The position numbers were made by a program, and so were the translations under genes. A DNA stretch of 64,000 nucleotides from an uncultured Francisella sp. GTDB taxonomy: Bacteria > Pseudomonadota > Gammaproteobacteria > Burkholderiales > Neisseriaceae. The stretch lies in NCBI GenBank assembly GCA_943913135.1, contig CALTVE010000002.1, positions 248,001 through 312,000 on the forward strand, given 5' to 3'. The notes below the pieces were generated by a model. The model worked only from the letters and a program-made list of their open reading frames with translations. It had not been told where the DNA came from and did not search any database. This document shows, in pieces, positions 46,023 to 56,955 of the stretch; the stretch's first letter is position 1; the number at the start of each line of letters is the position of its first letter.

Positions 46023-46564
46023 TGCATCCTTTAAGCGAAGCACGGCCTTATGCACAAGCACTGTTTAAATTGGCTAAGCGAAAAGAGCAAGCGGAAAACT
46101 GGGGTATAACTCTGTGGTCGTTGGGGAAATGGGTAAAAGAGAAAGACGTTAACATCTTTCTTTCTTCACCAAAAGTTTCTGTGAACGATAAGCTTTCGCT
46201 TTTAAAGGATATTGCCAATAAAAATAAAAAAGGCAATCCCGAGGAAATAGAAAATTTTCTTTTGCTACTGGCTCAGAACCATCGTTTAAAGCTATTGCCA
46301 GAAATTTCTTTTCTTTATAAGGAGTTTCTCAATAGCGAAAAAGGGATCGTGGAAGGAATCATCTACACGCCTTATCCAGTGGCAAAAGAAATCTTAAAAC
46401 AGATTATTACCGCAATAGAGAAACGATATCAGATCAAGCTGCATGCTAAAAATGAAGTAGAGCCTGATTTGATCGGCGGCTTTAAAGTAGTGTTTGGTGA
46501 TAAAGTACTGGATAGGTCAGTAAAAAGAGAACTGGAAGAGCTGTACCGCAAGATGGTAAGTTAG
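46022..46564 (+). CDS. atpH: F-type ATP synthase subunit delta
   Basis: Delta links the F1 head to the peripheral stalk. The 180 residues show the family opening ARPYAQALFKLAKRKEQAE and the close VEPDLIGGFKVVFGDKVLDRSVK. Coupled start with atpF; atpA follows after 9 bp. Confidence 0.95.
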   Translation: MHPLSEARPYAQALFKLAKRKEQAENWGITLWSLGKWVKEKDVNIFLSSPKVSVNDKLSLLKDIANKNKKGNPEEIENFLLLLAQNHRLKLLPEISFLYKEFLNSEKGIVEGIIYTPYPVAKEILKQIITAIEKRYQIKLHAKNEVEPDLIGGFKVVFGDKVLDRSVKRELEELYRKMVS

Positions 46565-46573
46565 GAGAATTAC

Positions 46574-48139
46574 ATGCAGTTGCATCCTGCTGAAATAAGC
46601 GAGCTGATTAAAGACCGAATAGAAAACCTGCATTTAGAAGATAACGTTAAAACAAAAGGCACGGTTATTTCGGCCACCGATGGCATCGTACGGATATATG
46701 GGTTATCCAATGCTATGTTAGGGGAAATGATTCAATTTAAAGACAATACCTTTGGTCTTGCCATGAATTTAGAGCAAGATTCTGTAGGGGTAGTGATTTT
46801 AGGTGAATATAGCCACATTAAAGAAGGAGATGAAGCCTACTGTACGGGTCGTATTTTGGAAGTGCCGGTTGGCCCAGAATTAGTGGGCCGCGTGGTTGAT
46901 CCTTTAGGCCGTCCGATCGACGGTAAAGGTCCCATTGAAACTAAAGAGACAGCTCCGATAGAGAAAATTGCCCCCGGAGTCATTGCTCGTAAATCTGTAG
47001 ACACCCCCCTACAAACTGGAATTAAAGCGGTGGATACAATGGTACCTATTGGTAGAGGGCAACGAGAATTAATCATTGGCGACCGTCAGACTGGGAAAAC
47101 AGCACTGGCTCTAGATGCCATCGTCAATCAAAATAACACTGGCGTTATTTGCATATATGTAGCAATTGCGCAAAAAGCATCGTCCATCGCAGGGGTGGTT
47201 CGTCAATTAGAAGAACAAGGAGCTATGGAACACACCATCGTTGTGGCGGCCAGTGCCTCAGAGGCGGCGGCTTTACAATATATCGCTCCTTACGCTGGCT
47301 GTTCCATGGGTGAATATTTCCGTGATCGGGGTGAAGATGCTTTGATTGTTTATGATGATTTATCTAAGCAGGCGGTGGCCTATCGACAAATCTCCTTGCT
47401 TCTGCGCCGTCCCCCTGGTCGGGAAGCTTATCCCGGCGATATTTTTTACTTACATTCACGCTTATTGGAAAGAGCAGCGCGTGTTAATGAAAAAGAGGTC
47501 GAGCGACGAACCCATGGTACCGTAAAAGGTAAAACTGGCTCTTTAACTGCGCTTCCAATTATTGAAACGCAAGCGGGGGACGTATCGGCCTTTGTTCCTA
47601 CTAATGTAATTTCTATCACCGACGGACAGATATTCTTGGAAACAGACCTCTTTAACGTTGGGATCCGTCCTGCGATTAATGCTGGGATCTCGGTATCCCG
47701 TGTAGGAGGCGCCGCCCAGACTAAAGTGATTAAGAAATTGGGTGGAGGGGTTCGTTTAGCTTTGGCGCAGTATCGTGAACTGGCTGCTTTTGCCCAGTTT
47801 GCATCGGATTTAGATGAAACGACGCGTAAACAATTGCAGCATGGTGAAATTGTAACTGAGCTGATGAAACAAAAGCAGTTTAATACCATGAGTGTCGGTG
47901 AAATGGCTATTTCTCTCTGGTGTATCAATGGACATGTGTACGATGATATATCAGTTTCTGAAGCTTTGAATTTTGAACATGAGTTCATTAGCTTGGTTAA
48001 AACTCGTCATCCTGAAATTATTGCTCACATTAATCAGAACGGCACTTTATCAGAGGCGGATCAAAGTACGCTTCGTCAAGTGATGAAAGAGTTTAAACAA
48101 AGCTCTGTAACTAAGGCGCAGGATGAAGCAAAGGCTTAA
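46574..48139 (+). CDS. atpA: F-type ATP synthase subunit alpha
   Basis: The 521-residue alpha subunit has the nucleotide-binding P-loop [16 protein letters not shown] near residue 169, and [18 protein letters not shown] and [25 protein letters not shown] are intact. It ends QDEAKA, normal for the family. It is followed by atpG after 3 bp. Confidence 0.98.
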   Translation: MQLHPAEISELIKDRIENLHLEDNVKTKGTVISATDGIVRIYGLSNAMLGEMIQFKDNTFGLAMNLEQDSVGVVILGEYSHIKEGDEAYCTGRILEVPVGPELVGRVVDPLGRPIDGKGPIETKETAPIEKIAPGVIARKSVDTPLQTGIKAVDTMVPIGRGQRELIIGDRQTGKTALALDAIVNQNNTGVICIYVAIAQKASSIAGVVRQLEEQGAMEHTIVVAASASEAAALQYIAPYAGCSMGEYFRDRGEDALIVYDDLSKQAVAYRQISLLLRRPPGREAYPGDIFYLHSRLLERAARVNEKEVERRTHGTVKGKTGSLTALPIIETQAGDVSAFVPTNVISITDGQIFLETDLFNVGIRPAINAGISVSRVGGAAQTKVIKKLGGGVRLALAQYRELAAFAQFASDLDETTRKQLQHGEIVTELMKQKQFNTMSVGEMAISLWCINGHVYDDISVSEALNFEHEFISLVKTRHPEIIAHINQNGTLSEADQSTLRQVMKEFKQSSVTKAQDEAKA

Positions 48140-48142
48140 AGC

Positions 48143-49036
48143 ATGGCAAGCGGTAAAGAAATTTTAACCAAGATTCGCAGTGTAGAAAATACACAGAAAA
48201 TCACACGGGCGATGCAGATGGTTGCGACTTCTAAAATGCGTAAGACGCAAGAGCGTATGTATAAAGCTCGCCCCTATGCCGATAGGGTAAAGACGGTGAC
48301 GGAGCACTTGTCTGCAGCAAATGAAACGGAGGCGCTTCTTTTACTGCAAGAGCATAAACGCATTCAGCGCGCGTGTTTTGTATTGATCACCACTGACAAG
48401 GGCCTGTGCGGAGGGTTAAATGCTAATATCTTAAAGCAGTTTTTTACCGATGTAAGGCGTTATCAGGAGCAGAATATTCCTGTTGAAGTGGTATGCTTTG
48501 GCTCTAAAGGCCTGGCCGCTTGTCAGAGGGTAGGTCTTAAAGTCATTTCTAGTGCCATAGGTTTGGGGGATAAACCTAAATTAGAACGGTTATTAGGTTC
48601 TTTAAAAGTAGTGTTTGATCGCTATGAAAATGGAGAAATAGATGTCGTGCATTTGGTGTATTCACGTTTTATTAACACCATGTGTCAAGAGCCGTGCGAT
48701 GAATATTTCTTGCCTATGGGTAAAAGAAAGAAAGAAAAATCTGGTGAAGCTTCCCCCGGGCAGACTTTTAAGGGCTATCGTTATGATTATGAATTCGAAC
48801 CCAATGCCACAGGGGTATTAGCCTTTTTAGTAAAGCGTTATTTAGAATCGATTGTTTATCAGGCGGTGTGTGACAACATGGCCTCTGAGCAGGCGGCGCG
48901 GATGGTCGCCATGAAAGCAGCCACTGATAATGCCAGTAATGCAATTAAATTTTTGCGCTTAAAGTATAATAAATCCCGCCAGGCAGCGATTACAACCGAG
49001 CTTTCGGAAATCGTGGCTGGCGCCGAAGCGGTGTAA
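48143..49036 (+). CDS. atpG: F-type ATP synthase subunit gamma
   Basis: The central rotor shaft. The 297 residues have the conserved N-terminal helix (KIRSVENTQKITRAMQMVATSKMRK, here quoted in part) and the C-terminal helix with ARMVAMKAATDNASNAI. LITTDKGLCGGLN is present. Slightly longer than E. coli gamma. atpD follows. Confidence 0.97.
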   Translation: MASGKEILTKIRSVENTQKITRAMQMVATSKMRKTQERMYKARPYADRVKTVTEHLSAANETEALLLLQEHKRIQRACFVLITTDKGLCGGLNANILKQFFTDVRRYQEQNIPVEVVCFGSKGLAACQRVGLKVISSAIGLGDKPKLERLLGSLKVVFDRYENGEIDVVHLVYSRFINTMCQEPCDEYFLPMGKRKKEKSGEASPGQTFKGYRYDYEFEPNATGVLAFLVKRYLESIVYQAVCDNMASEQAARMVAMKAATDNASNAIKFLRLKYNKSRQAAITTELSEIVAGAEAV

Positions 49037-50458
<1,422 letters not shown>

Positions 50459-50468
50459 GGATAGAATT

Positions 50469-50909
50469 ATGGCAGTACACACAATCCAAGTGGAAGTAGT
50501 AAGTACGGAAGAAGAAATTTTTTCTGGTGTGGCTGAACATGTGGTGTTAACCGCCGAAGCAGGAGAAATTGGCATTTATCCCGGGCATGCTCCTTTAATT
50601 ACCCTTTTGAAACCAGGGGTGATGCGTTTGGTATTCCCTGATGCCGCAGGGACAAAGCTCTTGGCGATTTCTGGCGGGTTAGCCGAGGTGCGCCCCAATT
50701 TAATTACGGTATTGGCTGATGTGGTCGTACGTAGTGAGGAAATGGATCAAGCACGTGCGGAAGAAGCTAAGAAGAAAGCAGAAGAAAAAATTAAAGGTCA
50801 ATTAAGCGATTCAGATCGGGCTAAGGCAGAAGCTGCTTTGGCAGTAGCGTTGGCAGAATTGAAAGCACTTTCTTATATTAAAACCCATCAGCGGGCAGAC
50901 TATAATTAG
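50469..50909 (+). CDS. atpC: F-type ATP synthase subunit epsilon
   Basis: Epsilon couples rotation and inhibits ATP hydrolysis. The 146 residues have the beta-barrel N-terminus (HTIQVEVVSTEEEIFSGVAEH, AEAGEIGIYPGHAPLITLLKPG) and the two-helix C-terminal domain. It is the last atp gene; its terminator lies in the 3' end of the convergent permease gene. Confidence 0.96.
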   Translation: MAVHTIQVEVVSTEEEIFSGVAEHVVLTAEAGEIGIYPGHAPLITLLKPGVMRLVFPDAAGTKLLAISGGLAEVRPNLITVLADVVVRSEEMDQARAEEAKKKAEEKIKGQLSDSDRAKAEAALAVALAELKALSYIKTHQRADYN

Positions 50910-50933
50910 ATACTCCAACCCCCACATGTTGGC

Positions 50934-52388
50934 TTAAAGACCCTGCTTTTGGCGGGGTTTTTTTATAGAGGGTATCGATTTTTTTCTAGCAGGATATTCC
51001 TTCCAGTAATAATAGATATAGCAAGCGGCTACAAATACCAGACAGCAGATAAAAGCGGGTAGACGCGATTTATCAATCAACATAGAAAGAGCGGTAATGG
51101 TTAAACAAATCAATCCTGCCATGGGGAGGAAAGGGAACCAAGGCGCCACATAGGGAAGATCTTTTAAATTGCCATATTGTTTTAAATGTTCTTTATGAAA
51201 ATTGTAGTGGGAAAGACAAATCGCCATCCATACTAGAATCATAGTGAAAGCAGATAGATCAATGATGACGTTTAACACGCTGTCTAAAGAAAAGTATTTC
51301 AGAAAGAGCCCAGGTGCCCCCCCCAAGGTAGTTAATAACACAGTATAAACGGGTACCGACCGGCCGTTGAGTTTACTCAACCAGGGGGGTAAATGATATT
51401 CTTTACTCATCGCCCAAAGCATACGTGATGCACCATAAAGGCCAGCGCTGGCCGAAGACAGTAAAGCGATAATGATCACTATGCGGATTATTTCCTGGGT
51501 ATAGGGAATGTTTAACTGTTGAAATAATAGGATAAAGGGGCTGGTGCTGACGCCTTCACTCGTTTTTAAGCCCAAGATATCTCTTGGGAATAAAAAGGCA
51601 ATAATAGAGATAGTGCCGATAAACATAACCAGCAAGCGCCAGAACGTTGCTTTAATCGCTTGAGGGACGCTCTTACTAGGGTCTACTGTTTCTCCAGCTG
51701 CTACCGCCACCAGCTCTGTACCGGTAAAAGAAAAGCTGACTAAAAGCATGGTGGAAAGAATCCCTAGTAGACCTTCGGGAATCAGGGCGACAGAAGAAAA
51801 GTTTTCTAAATATTTATCGGGATAGGGTTTATCAGGAAAAAGCGGCCATAGGTTGGTTAATACGACTAGGCCCAACACAATAAAGGCCATCACAGTTAAT
51901 ACCTTAATTAAAGAAAGATAAAATTCTGATTCTACAAAAAGACGAGTGGAGTAAAGATTAAACAGCAAAATCAGTAAACAGAAAAAAAGTACCCAGCTCC
52001 ATATAGGAATGCTGGGCAACCATTCGTGGCTGATTACGCCAGCAGCGGTAAAATCAACCCCTAGAGTGAGGGTCCAAGTTAACCAATAAGCCCAAGCGAT
52101 CATATAGCCGGTGCCAGGTCCGATAAAGCGAGTGGCATAGTAGCTAAATGAATCGGAAGCCGGTAAATAAGCAGTTAATTCCCCCAAGCACATCATCACC
52201 ATATAGGTGACGGCTCCCCCAAATATATAGGCAAGAATGGCTCCCAAGGCCCCTGCTTGGCGGATGACCTCGCCAGAACCTACAAATAGGCCAGTACCAA
52301 TGGCGCCACCTAAAGAGAGCATTACCAAATGGTGGGTTTTTATAGGCCGTTTTAATCCAGCTGAAGAAGATTTTTGGTCGGTGTTCAT
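50934..52388 (-). CDS. Amino-acid permease, APC superfamily (AAT family)
   Basis: A 484-residue transporter with about 12 membrane segments. The family start SLGGAIGTGLFVGSGEVI and the consensus helix AWAYWLTWTLTLGVDFTAAG match the amino-acid permease family that includes LysP, AroP and GabP. The substrate cannot be fixed by eye; a lysine or general amino-acid permease is most likely. It lies 11 bp downstream of topA on the same strand and is probably read with it. Its last codons contain the atp terminator. Confidence 0.87.
   Translation of the reverse strand: MNTDQKSSSAGLKRPIKTHHLVMLSLGGAIGTGLFVGSGEVIRQAGALGAILAYIFGGAVTYMVMMCLGELTAYLPASDSFSYYATRFIGPGTGYMIAWAYWLTWTLTLGVDFTAAGVISHEWLPSIPIWSWVLFFCLLILLFNLYSTRLFVESEFYLSLIKVLTVMAFIVLGLVVLTNLWPLFPDKPYPDKYLENFSSVALIPEGLLGILSTMLLVSFSFTGTELVAVAAGETVDPSKSVPQAIKATFWRLLVMFIGTISIIAFLFPRDILGLKTSEGVSTSPFILLFQQLNIPYTQEIIRIVIIIALLSSASAGLYGASRMLWAMSKEYHLPPWLSKLNGRSVPVYTVLLTTLGGAPGLFLKYFSLDSVLNVIIDLSAFTMILVWMAICLSHYNFHKEHLKQYGNLKDLPYVAPWFPFLPMAGLICLTITALSMLIDKSRLPAFICCLVFVAACYIYYYWKEYPARKKSIPSIKKPRQKQGL
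50940..50964 (+). terminator. Rho-independent terminator of the atp operon
   Basis: ACCCTGC (50940-50946) pairs with GCGGGGT (50952-50958), with one G-T pair, followed by a T-run to 50964. It lies 31 bp after atpC and inside the last codons of the convergent permease gene. Confidence 0.85.
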
Positions 52389-52399
52389 AAGCAGTAAAA

Positions 52400-54685
52400 C
52401 TAGTTTTTAATAGGAGGTTCCAAGGTTTCTTTAAAATCACAATTTTTCTGGGGGCAGACCTTTTGCTTTCCCCATCGTTTGGTTTCCTTAATTGTTAAGA
52501 TAGGCCAGCCGCATTGAGGACAGCTTCCTCCAACTGGCAAATTAGATACGCTATATTTGCATGTAGGATATTCGCTACAGCTATAAAAGACCGTGCCGTA
52601 ACGACTTTTTTTAGCAGTAAGCGTACCTTTGCCACATTGTGGGCAAGCAATGCCCGTGTTTTGGGGCTTATTTAAAGATTCTATATACTTACATTTAGGG
52701 TAATTGGAACAACCAATAAATTTCCCATAGCGGCCTTGTTTATATGCTAAATCGCCGCCGCATTCTGGACATTGACGTCCTTCGACAACAGTGGATTCGG
52801 CCGCCTTACTTTGAGCGCTTTGATCAATATTGCGGGTGTAGGTACATTCTGGATAACCCGTACAACCGATAAAACGGCCATTGCGACCATATCTGATTTC
52901 TAATTTATGAGTTTTACATTGAGGACAGACTTCTTCTAGTGATTCAGTTAATACTTCTTTACGGCTTAGAGTTTCCTTCTCTTGTAAACGATCGCTAAAT
53001 TCAGTCCAAAAGCGATTCATGATGGGCAGCCATGCCTCTTCACCCTTGGCAATATTGTCTAAATCGTCTTCCATCTTTGCAGTGAAGCCGTAATCTACAT
53101 AGCGTTTAAAATGTTCAGTTAAAAATTTATTGACAATTTTACCCGTATCAGTAGGAATAAACTGTTTTTGCTCTACTGTTACGTAGTCTCTGATTTTTAA
53201 GGTACTGATAATGGTAGCATAAGTAGAAGGGCGGCCGATCCCATATTCTTCTAGAGCTTTGACCAAAGACGCCTCATTGTAACGTGGTAGAGGTTGCGTG
53301 AAATGTTGCTCTCCCCTTAAGTGATCAATCGTTAGCTCTTCTCCGTCGGTTAATTCGGGTAAGCGCTTTTTATCATTATTTTTATCTTGTTCTCCGTTTT
53401 CATGATCTTGATAGACCGATAGAAAACCCTCAAACGTTAAAACTTGGCCATTGGCGCGAAATAGACCTGGGCCGACTGCTATATCTACCGCCGTTGCATC
53501 AAAGAGCGCATCGCTCATTTGCGAAGCAAGTGTTCTTTTCCAGATCAAAGTGTACAGTTTAAGCTGCTCTGGTTTTAAATAAGGACGCAGTTTATCGGGG
53601 GTATTGGTGATTAAGGTTGGACGAATGGCTTCGTGTGCTTCCTGTGCATTTTTCGTTTTAGTCGCATAGATGCGTGGGCTTTTAGGGAGATAGTTTTCTC
53701 CCTTATTATTTTTAATGTACGATCGAATATCATGGATGGCTTCTTGCGATAGGCTAACTGAATCCGTACGCATATAAGTAATCAGCCCCATGGTCGTGTG
53801 GCCAATATTGAGCCCTTCGTACAGTTGTTGAGCAACACGCATAGTGACAGAAGTGGGCATAGAAAGCCTTTGGACTGCCTCTTGCTGCAAAGTGGAGGTG
53901 GAGAAAGGAGCCATCGGCCGTCGTTTACGCTTCTTTTTGGCAATAGTTTCAATAAGCGCCGGCTGATTTTCCAGTGTATGGAGAATTTCTTCCTGTTGTT
54001 GCTTGCTTTTAATGGCTAAGGGCGCTAATTTTTGCCCCTCTAGATGGGTTAATTTAGCACTAAAAGGCATTGCTTCCTTATGGCTGTCTAGATGGATCGT
54101 CCAGTATTCTTGTGCTTTAAATGCTGCAATCTCTTCCTCTCTTTCCGCGATCAGGCGTAAAGCGGGACTTTGTGTGCGTCCAGCCGATAAGCCGCGGCGA
54201 ATTTTTTTCCATAAAAGAGGGGATAAATTAAAGCCCACAAGATAGTCTAAGGCTCGACGTGTTTGCTGTGCTTCGATTAACGGCTGTGATAGAGCACGGG
54301 GCTCCTGGATCGCTTTTAATACTGCACTTTTGGTAACTTCATGGAAGGCTACTCGGGAAATGGGTTTATCTTTAAGTTTTTTCTTGCTCTGTAAAATTTG
54401 CTGTAGATGCCAAGAAATGGCTTCACCTTCTCTATCTGGGTCAGTCGCTAAATAAATATGAGTACTGTTTTCTGCAGCTTTAACGATTTGCGCCACATGC
54501 TCTTTATTACGGGCGATCGCTTCATATTTCATTTTGAAATGATTCTCTGGATCCACAGCACCTTTTTTAGGAATAAGATCGCGCACGTGTCCATAGGACG
54601 CCAGGATTTCAAAATCCTTACCCAAATATTTTCGCAAAGTCTTGGCCTTAGAAGGCGATTCGACGATTAATAAATTCTTTGTCAT
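52400..54685 (-). CDS. topA: DNA topoisomerase I (omega protein)
   Basis: Type IA topoisomerase that relaxes negative supercoils. The 761 residues show the Toprim domain start (LLIVESPSKAKTLRKYLG, YLATDPDREGEAISWHL), the catalytic Tyr304 in GLITYMRTDSVSLS, and HEAIRPT. Four C-terminal zinc-binding repeats follow (CPQC...CTGYPEC, CPEC...CSNYPKC, CPQC...CSEYPTC, CPQC...CPQKNC), the last slightly irregular. A near-consensus promoter lies upstream at 54750-54777. Confidence 0.97.
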   Translation of the reverse strand: MTKNLLIVESPSKAKTLRKYLGKDFEILASYGHVRDLIPKKGAVDPENHFKMKYEAIARNKEHVAQIVKAAENSTHIYLATDPDREGEAISWHLQQILQSKKKLKDKPISRVAFHEVTKSAVLKAIQEPRALSQPLIEAQQTRRALDYLVGFNLSPLLWKKIRRGLSAGRTQSPALRLIAEREEEIAAFKAQEYWTIHLDSHKEAMPFSAKLTHLEGQKLAPLAIKSKQQQEEILHTLENQPALIETIAKKKRKRRPMAPFSTSTLQQEAVQRLSMPTSVTMRVAQQLYEGLNIGHTTMGLITYMRTDSVSLSQEAIHDIRSYIKNNKGENYLPKSPRIYATKTKNAQEAHEAIRPTLITNTPDKLRPYLKPEQLKLYTLIWKRTLASQMSDALFDATAVDIAVGPGLFRANGQVLTFEGFLSVYQDHENGEQDKNNDKKRLPELTDGEELTIDHLRGEQHFTQPLPRYNEASLVKALEEYGIGRPSTYATIISTLKIRDYVTVEQKQFIPTDTGKIVNKFLTEHFKRYVDYGFTAKMEDDLDNIAKGEEAWLPIMNRFWTEFSDRLQEKETLSRKEVLTESLEEVCPQCKTHKLEIRYGRNGRFIGCTGYPECTYTRNIDQSAQSKAAESTVVEGRQCPECGGDLAYKQGRYGKFIGCSNYPKCKYIESLNKPQNTGIACPQCGKGTLTAKKSRYGTVFYSCSEYPTCKYSVSNLPVGGSCPQCGWPILTIKETKRWGKQKVCPQKNCDFKETLEPPIKN

Positions 54686-54749
54686 GCTACTGTCACAGAG
54701 TGGCTGATGCTTCCTTTAAAATGTTTAGGTATCACTCTTAAAGGGAGCA

Positions 54750-54777
54750 ATTATAGTGCCTAATTTACAAATTTCAA
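54750..54777 (-). promoter_or_regulatory. Sigma-70 promoter of topA
   Basis: On the minus strand TTGAAA and a perfect TATAAT are separated by 16 bp, predicting a start near 54743 and a leader of about 58 nt before the topA ATG. The rest of the 293-bp gap to olsB (54686-54978) holds no convincing gene. Confidence 0.7.
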
Positions 54778-54978
54778 TGCAGGAAAAAGAGATAGGTCTT
54801 TTTTGTTTAGTTGATCAGGCAGAACGGGTAGAAAAAAACAGGCTGTAGGCCTAAATAAGTCTGACGCTTAAACTATTTTGTACTATCTTTTTTATTAACT
54901 ATAGGGGAAACATACCTTTATGAACGAAAAAAGCGGTTACAAAGAGTAGAACAAACTTCTGCGCAAGCGTCTAAATTA

Positions 54979-55713
54979 GTGGTACGCCTGGCATGCAATG
55001 ACGAAGAAATTAAAGCAGCGCAAAGACTGCGCTATAGGGTATTTGTTGAAGAATTAGGTGCAGAAATAGAAAACAGAGAGAAGGGCTTGGATGTTGATCA
55101 CTATGGCCCTTATTGTCTACATCTATTGGCCATCGATGAAAATAAAAATAAAGTCATTGGTACTTATCGCCTATTAACACCGGCAGGGGCAAAAGCTGTA
55201 GGGGGTTGGTATAGTGCTTGTGAATTTGATTTAAACCCTTTAAGTTCTCTTTTAGGCCAGGCATTGGAAATAGGTCGCGCTTGTCTAGATAAAGATTATC
55301 GTCTAGGAGGGGGCGTGCTTTTAATGTGGTCAGGGATAACTTCTTTAATGGAGAAATTAGGCCTACGTTACTTTATGGGGTGTGGAAGCATTTCTTTAGC
55401 CGATGGCGGTATTTTAGCAAGTTCAGTGTATCATCGCTTGGTAGAAGAGGGAAACTTGGTTGAAGAAAAATATCGAGTGACTTCTAGAAATCCACTTCAA
55501 TTAAAAGATGTGCGAGCAGCCCATAAGGGGGAAATACCTACTTTAATTCGGGGCTACTTAAAATTGGGCGCTAAAATCGGCGGCCTGCCCTATGTAGATG
55601 AAAAGTTTGGTATGGCGGATTTATTCATTCTATGTGACTTTCAAGCGGCCAATCAGCATCTTGTAAAAAAAATTACGCAGAATTACCATCCAGAGAAAAG
55701 CAATAAGATATGA
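54979..55713 (+). CDS. olsB: OlsB-like ornithine-lipid acyltransferase (GNAT family), start region apparently out of frame
   Basis: The protein matches the OlsB/hemolysin-like N-acyltransferase family that makes lyso-ornithine lipid, the first step of ornithine-lipid synthesis. Visible are RYRVFVEELGAEIENREKGLDVDHYG, IGTYRLLTP, LEIGRACLDKDYR and the MGCGSISLADGG region. The only standard start in frame is GTG 54979, which has no ribosome-binding site and clips the family N-terminus. Translation upstream continues as plausible coding sequence (KRLQRVEQTSAQASKL). It would join an ATG at 54920, with AGGGGAA upstream, if the A-run at 54927-54932 were one base longer. So it is either a recent frameshift or a variable A-tract. 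plsC overlaps by ATGA. Confidence 0.8.
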   Translation: MVRLACNDEEIKAAQRLRYRVFVEELGAEIENREKGLDVDHYGPYCLHLLAIDENKNKVIGTYRLLTPAGAKAVGGWYSACEFDLNPLSSLLGQALEIGRACLDKDYRLGGGVLLMWSGITSLMEKLGLRYFMGCGSISLADGGILASSVYHRLVEEGNLVEEKYRVTSRNPLQLKDVRAAHKGEIPTLIRGYLKLGAKIGGLPYVDEKFGMADLFILCDFQAANQHLVKKITQNYHPEKSNKI

Positions 55714-56457
55714 CTTTTATCCGATTTTTTTTATTTTTTTATACCCTAATCATCGCAAGGATCAAGCTTTCTTGGTGCTTGCCCCGGCAACACGGTGAAA
55801 ACCGTGCCCTTTATTTAAAAAAACTTTTCCACTGGGGAAGTAAAAACTTTGGCATAAAAATAAAGGTGTTTGGGAGTGAAAAGTTAGCTAAACCTTCTCT
55901 GGTGGTAAGCAGTCATATTTCTTGGTTAGAAATATGGGATAGTCTTTATTTATGGGATTTGCATTACATTAGCAAAGAAGAAGTAAAACATTTTCCGATC
56001 ATTGGAAAATTAGCAAAAACGATGGGCAGTATCTTTATTGCCCGCAGTAAAACAAAAAGGTGCGTCGAGGGTATAAAACAGGTCAGTCATTACCTTTTAC
56101 AGGGGGAAAACGTTATGCTTTACCCTGAGGGGACAACCAGCGATGGCACAAAAGTGCTGCCTTTTAAAGCGACCTATTTTAGTGCCGCCCTCAAAGCTCA
56201 GGTACCGGTGTGCAACCGATCGCCGTGTTTTATCGAAATTTCGATGGAACACAAAACACAGAAGTTGCCTATTGGGGAAAGATTAACTTGATCCAATCGG
56301 CATTGAAAGTAGCTAAAACGCGAGGAGTTACTTTGGAATTTTACGTTTTAGAGCCTATAGAACCGGGATTCAGTGGCAATGAGAGCGCTATGACCGCGCC
56401 CTTTTAGCGCAAAAAGCACGCTTAGCGATTAGTAAATGTCTAGAAAAGATTAGGTAA
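55710..56457 (+). pseudogene. Lysophospholipid acyltransferase (plsC/olsA-like), broken by two frameshifts
   Basis: An acyltransferase of the PlsC family, paired with olsB as in ornithine-lipid clusters, where the second acylation is done by this type of enzyme. The reading frame from ATG 55710 carries the LYPEGTTSDG motif but breaks at 56208-56212 (GTGTG), after QVPV. The family sequence continues in another frame as VQPIAVFYRNFDGTQNTEVAYWG. A second break lies at 56381-56385 (GAGAG), after which a third frame reads ERYDRALLAQKARLAIS and stops at 56457. Each break is repaired by removing two bases. The catalytic HxxxxD motif reads HISWLE, with Glu in place of Asp. Probably a pseudogene. Confidence 0.85.
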
Positions 56458-56461
56458 GGGG

Positions 56462-56941
56462 TCAGTGGAGTGCTTCTGGATCACGCAAAGTGCTAAGCAA
56501 ATCATCCCCGATAAGTATCTGCAATTCCGCTTCAGTGGCCCAGGCGAGCATCAAAGTTAACACTTTTGCTAAATCTAGTTCAATGGGGCCTTCTTTTTCT
56601 CCTAATAACATGCTGGCATGGATCAGTAATTCCATATCAGAGGGTTTCAGAGCTTTCTCATGATAAAGAAAACTAAAGTAGCCACGCACCTCTGGCTTTA
56701 AAAGATGATTTTCTTCGCTAGAAAAAACGCGCTGATCACAATTAAGGGGGACTAAAGAGGATAAAGAAGGGTATTCTTGGGGAGTAGAGGAAACAAAAAG
56801 GGCATCTAAGCAATCGACTACTTGATTAATTTCCTCATGATCAAAACCTGCTTCATCAAGCTTTTCAGAAATATAACCAATAGAAGGTATGTAATCTAGA
56901 TCTTGGAAATACTCAAATAAGAATGCGAAGACTTGAAACAT
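56462..56941 (-). CDS. smg: Smg protein (DUF494)
   Basis: A conserved 159-residue protein of the Smg/DUF494 family, with no settled function. The opening MFQVFAFLFEYFQ is typical, followed by an acidic, helical body. It lies 14 bp downstream of dprA on the same strand. Elsewhere in betaproteobacteria topA usually follows; here olsB and plsC stand between on the other strand. Confidence 0.92.
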   Translation of the reverse strand: MFQVFAFLFEYFQDLDYIPSIGYISEKLDEAGFDHEEINQVVDCLDALFVSSTPQEYPSLSSLVPLNCDQRVFSSEENHLLKPEVRGYFSFLYHEKALKPSDMELLIHASMLLGEKEGPIELDLAKVLTLMLAWATEAELQILIGDDLLSTLRDPEALH

Positions 56942-56955
56942 CGTGTGCTCCCTTC

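Noticed and set aside
47446..47988. 180-residue minus-strand open frame
   Set aside because: Antisense shadow of atpA, whose coding is unmistakable.
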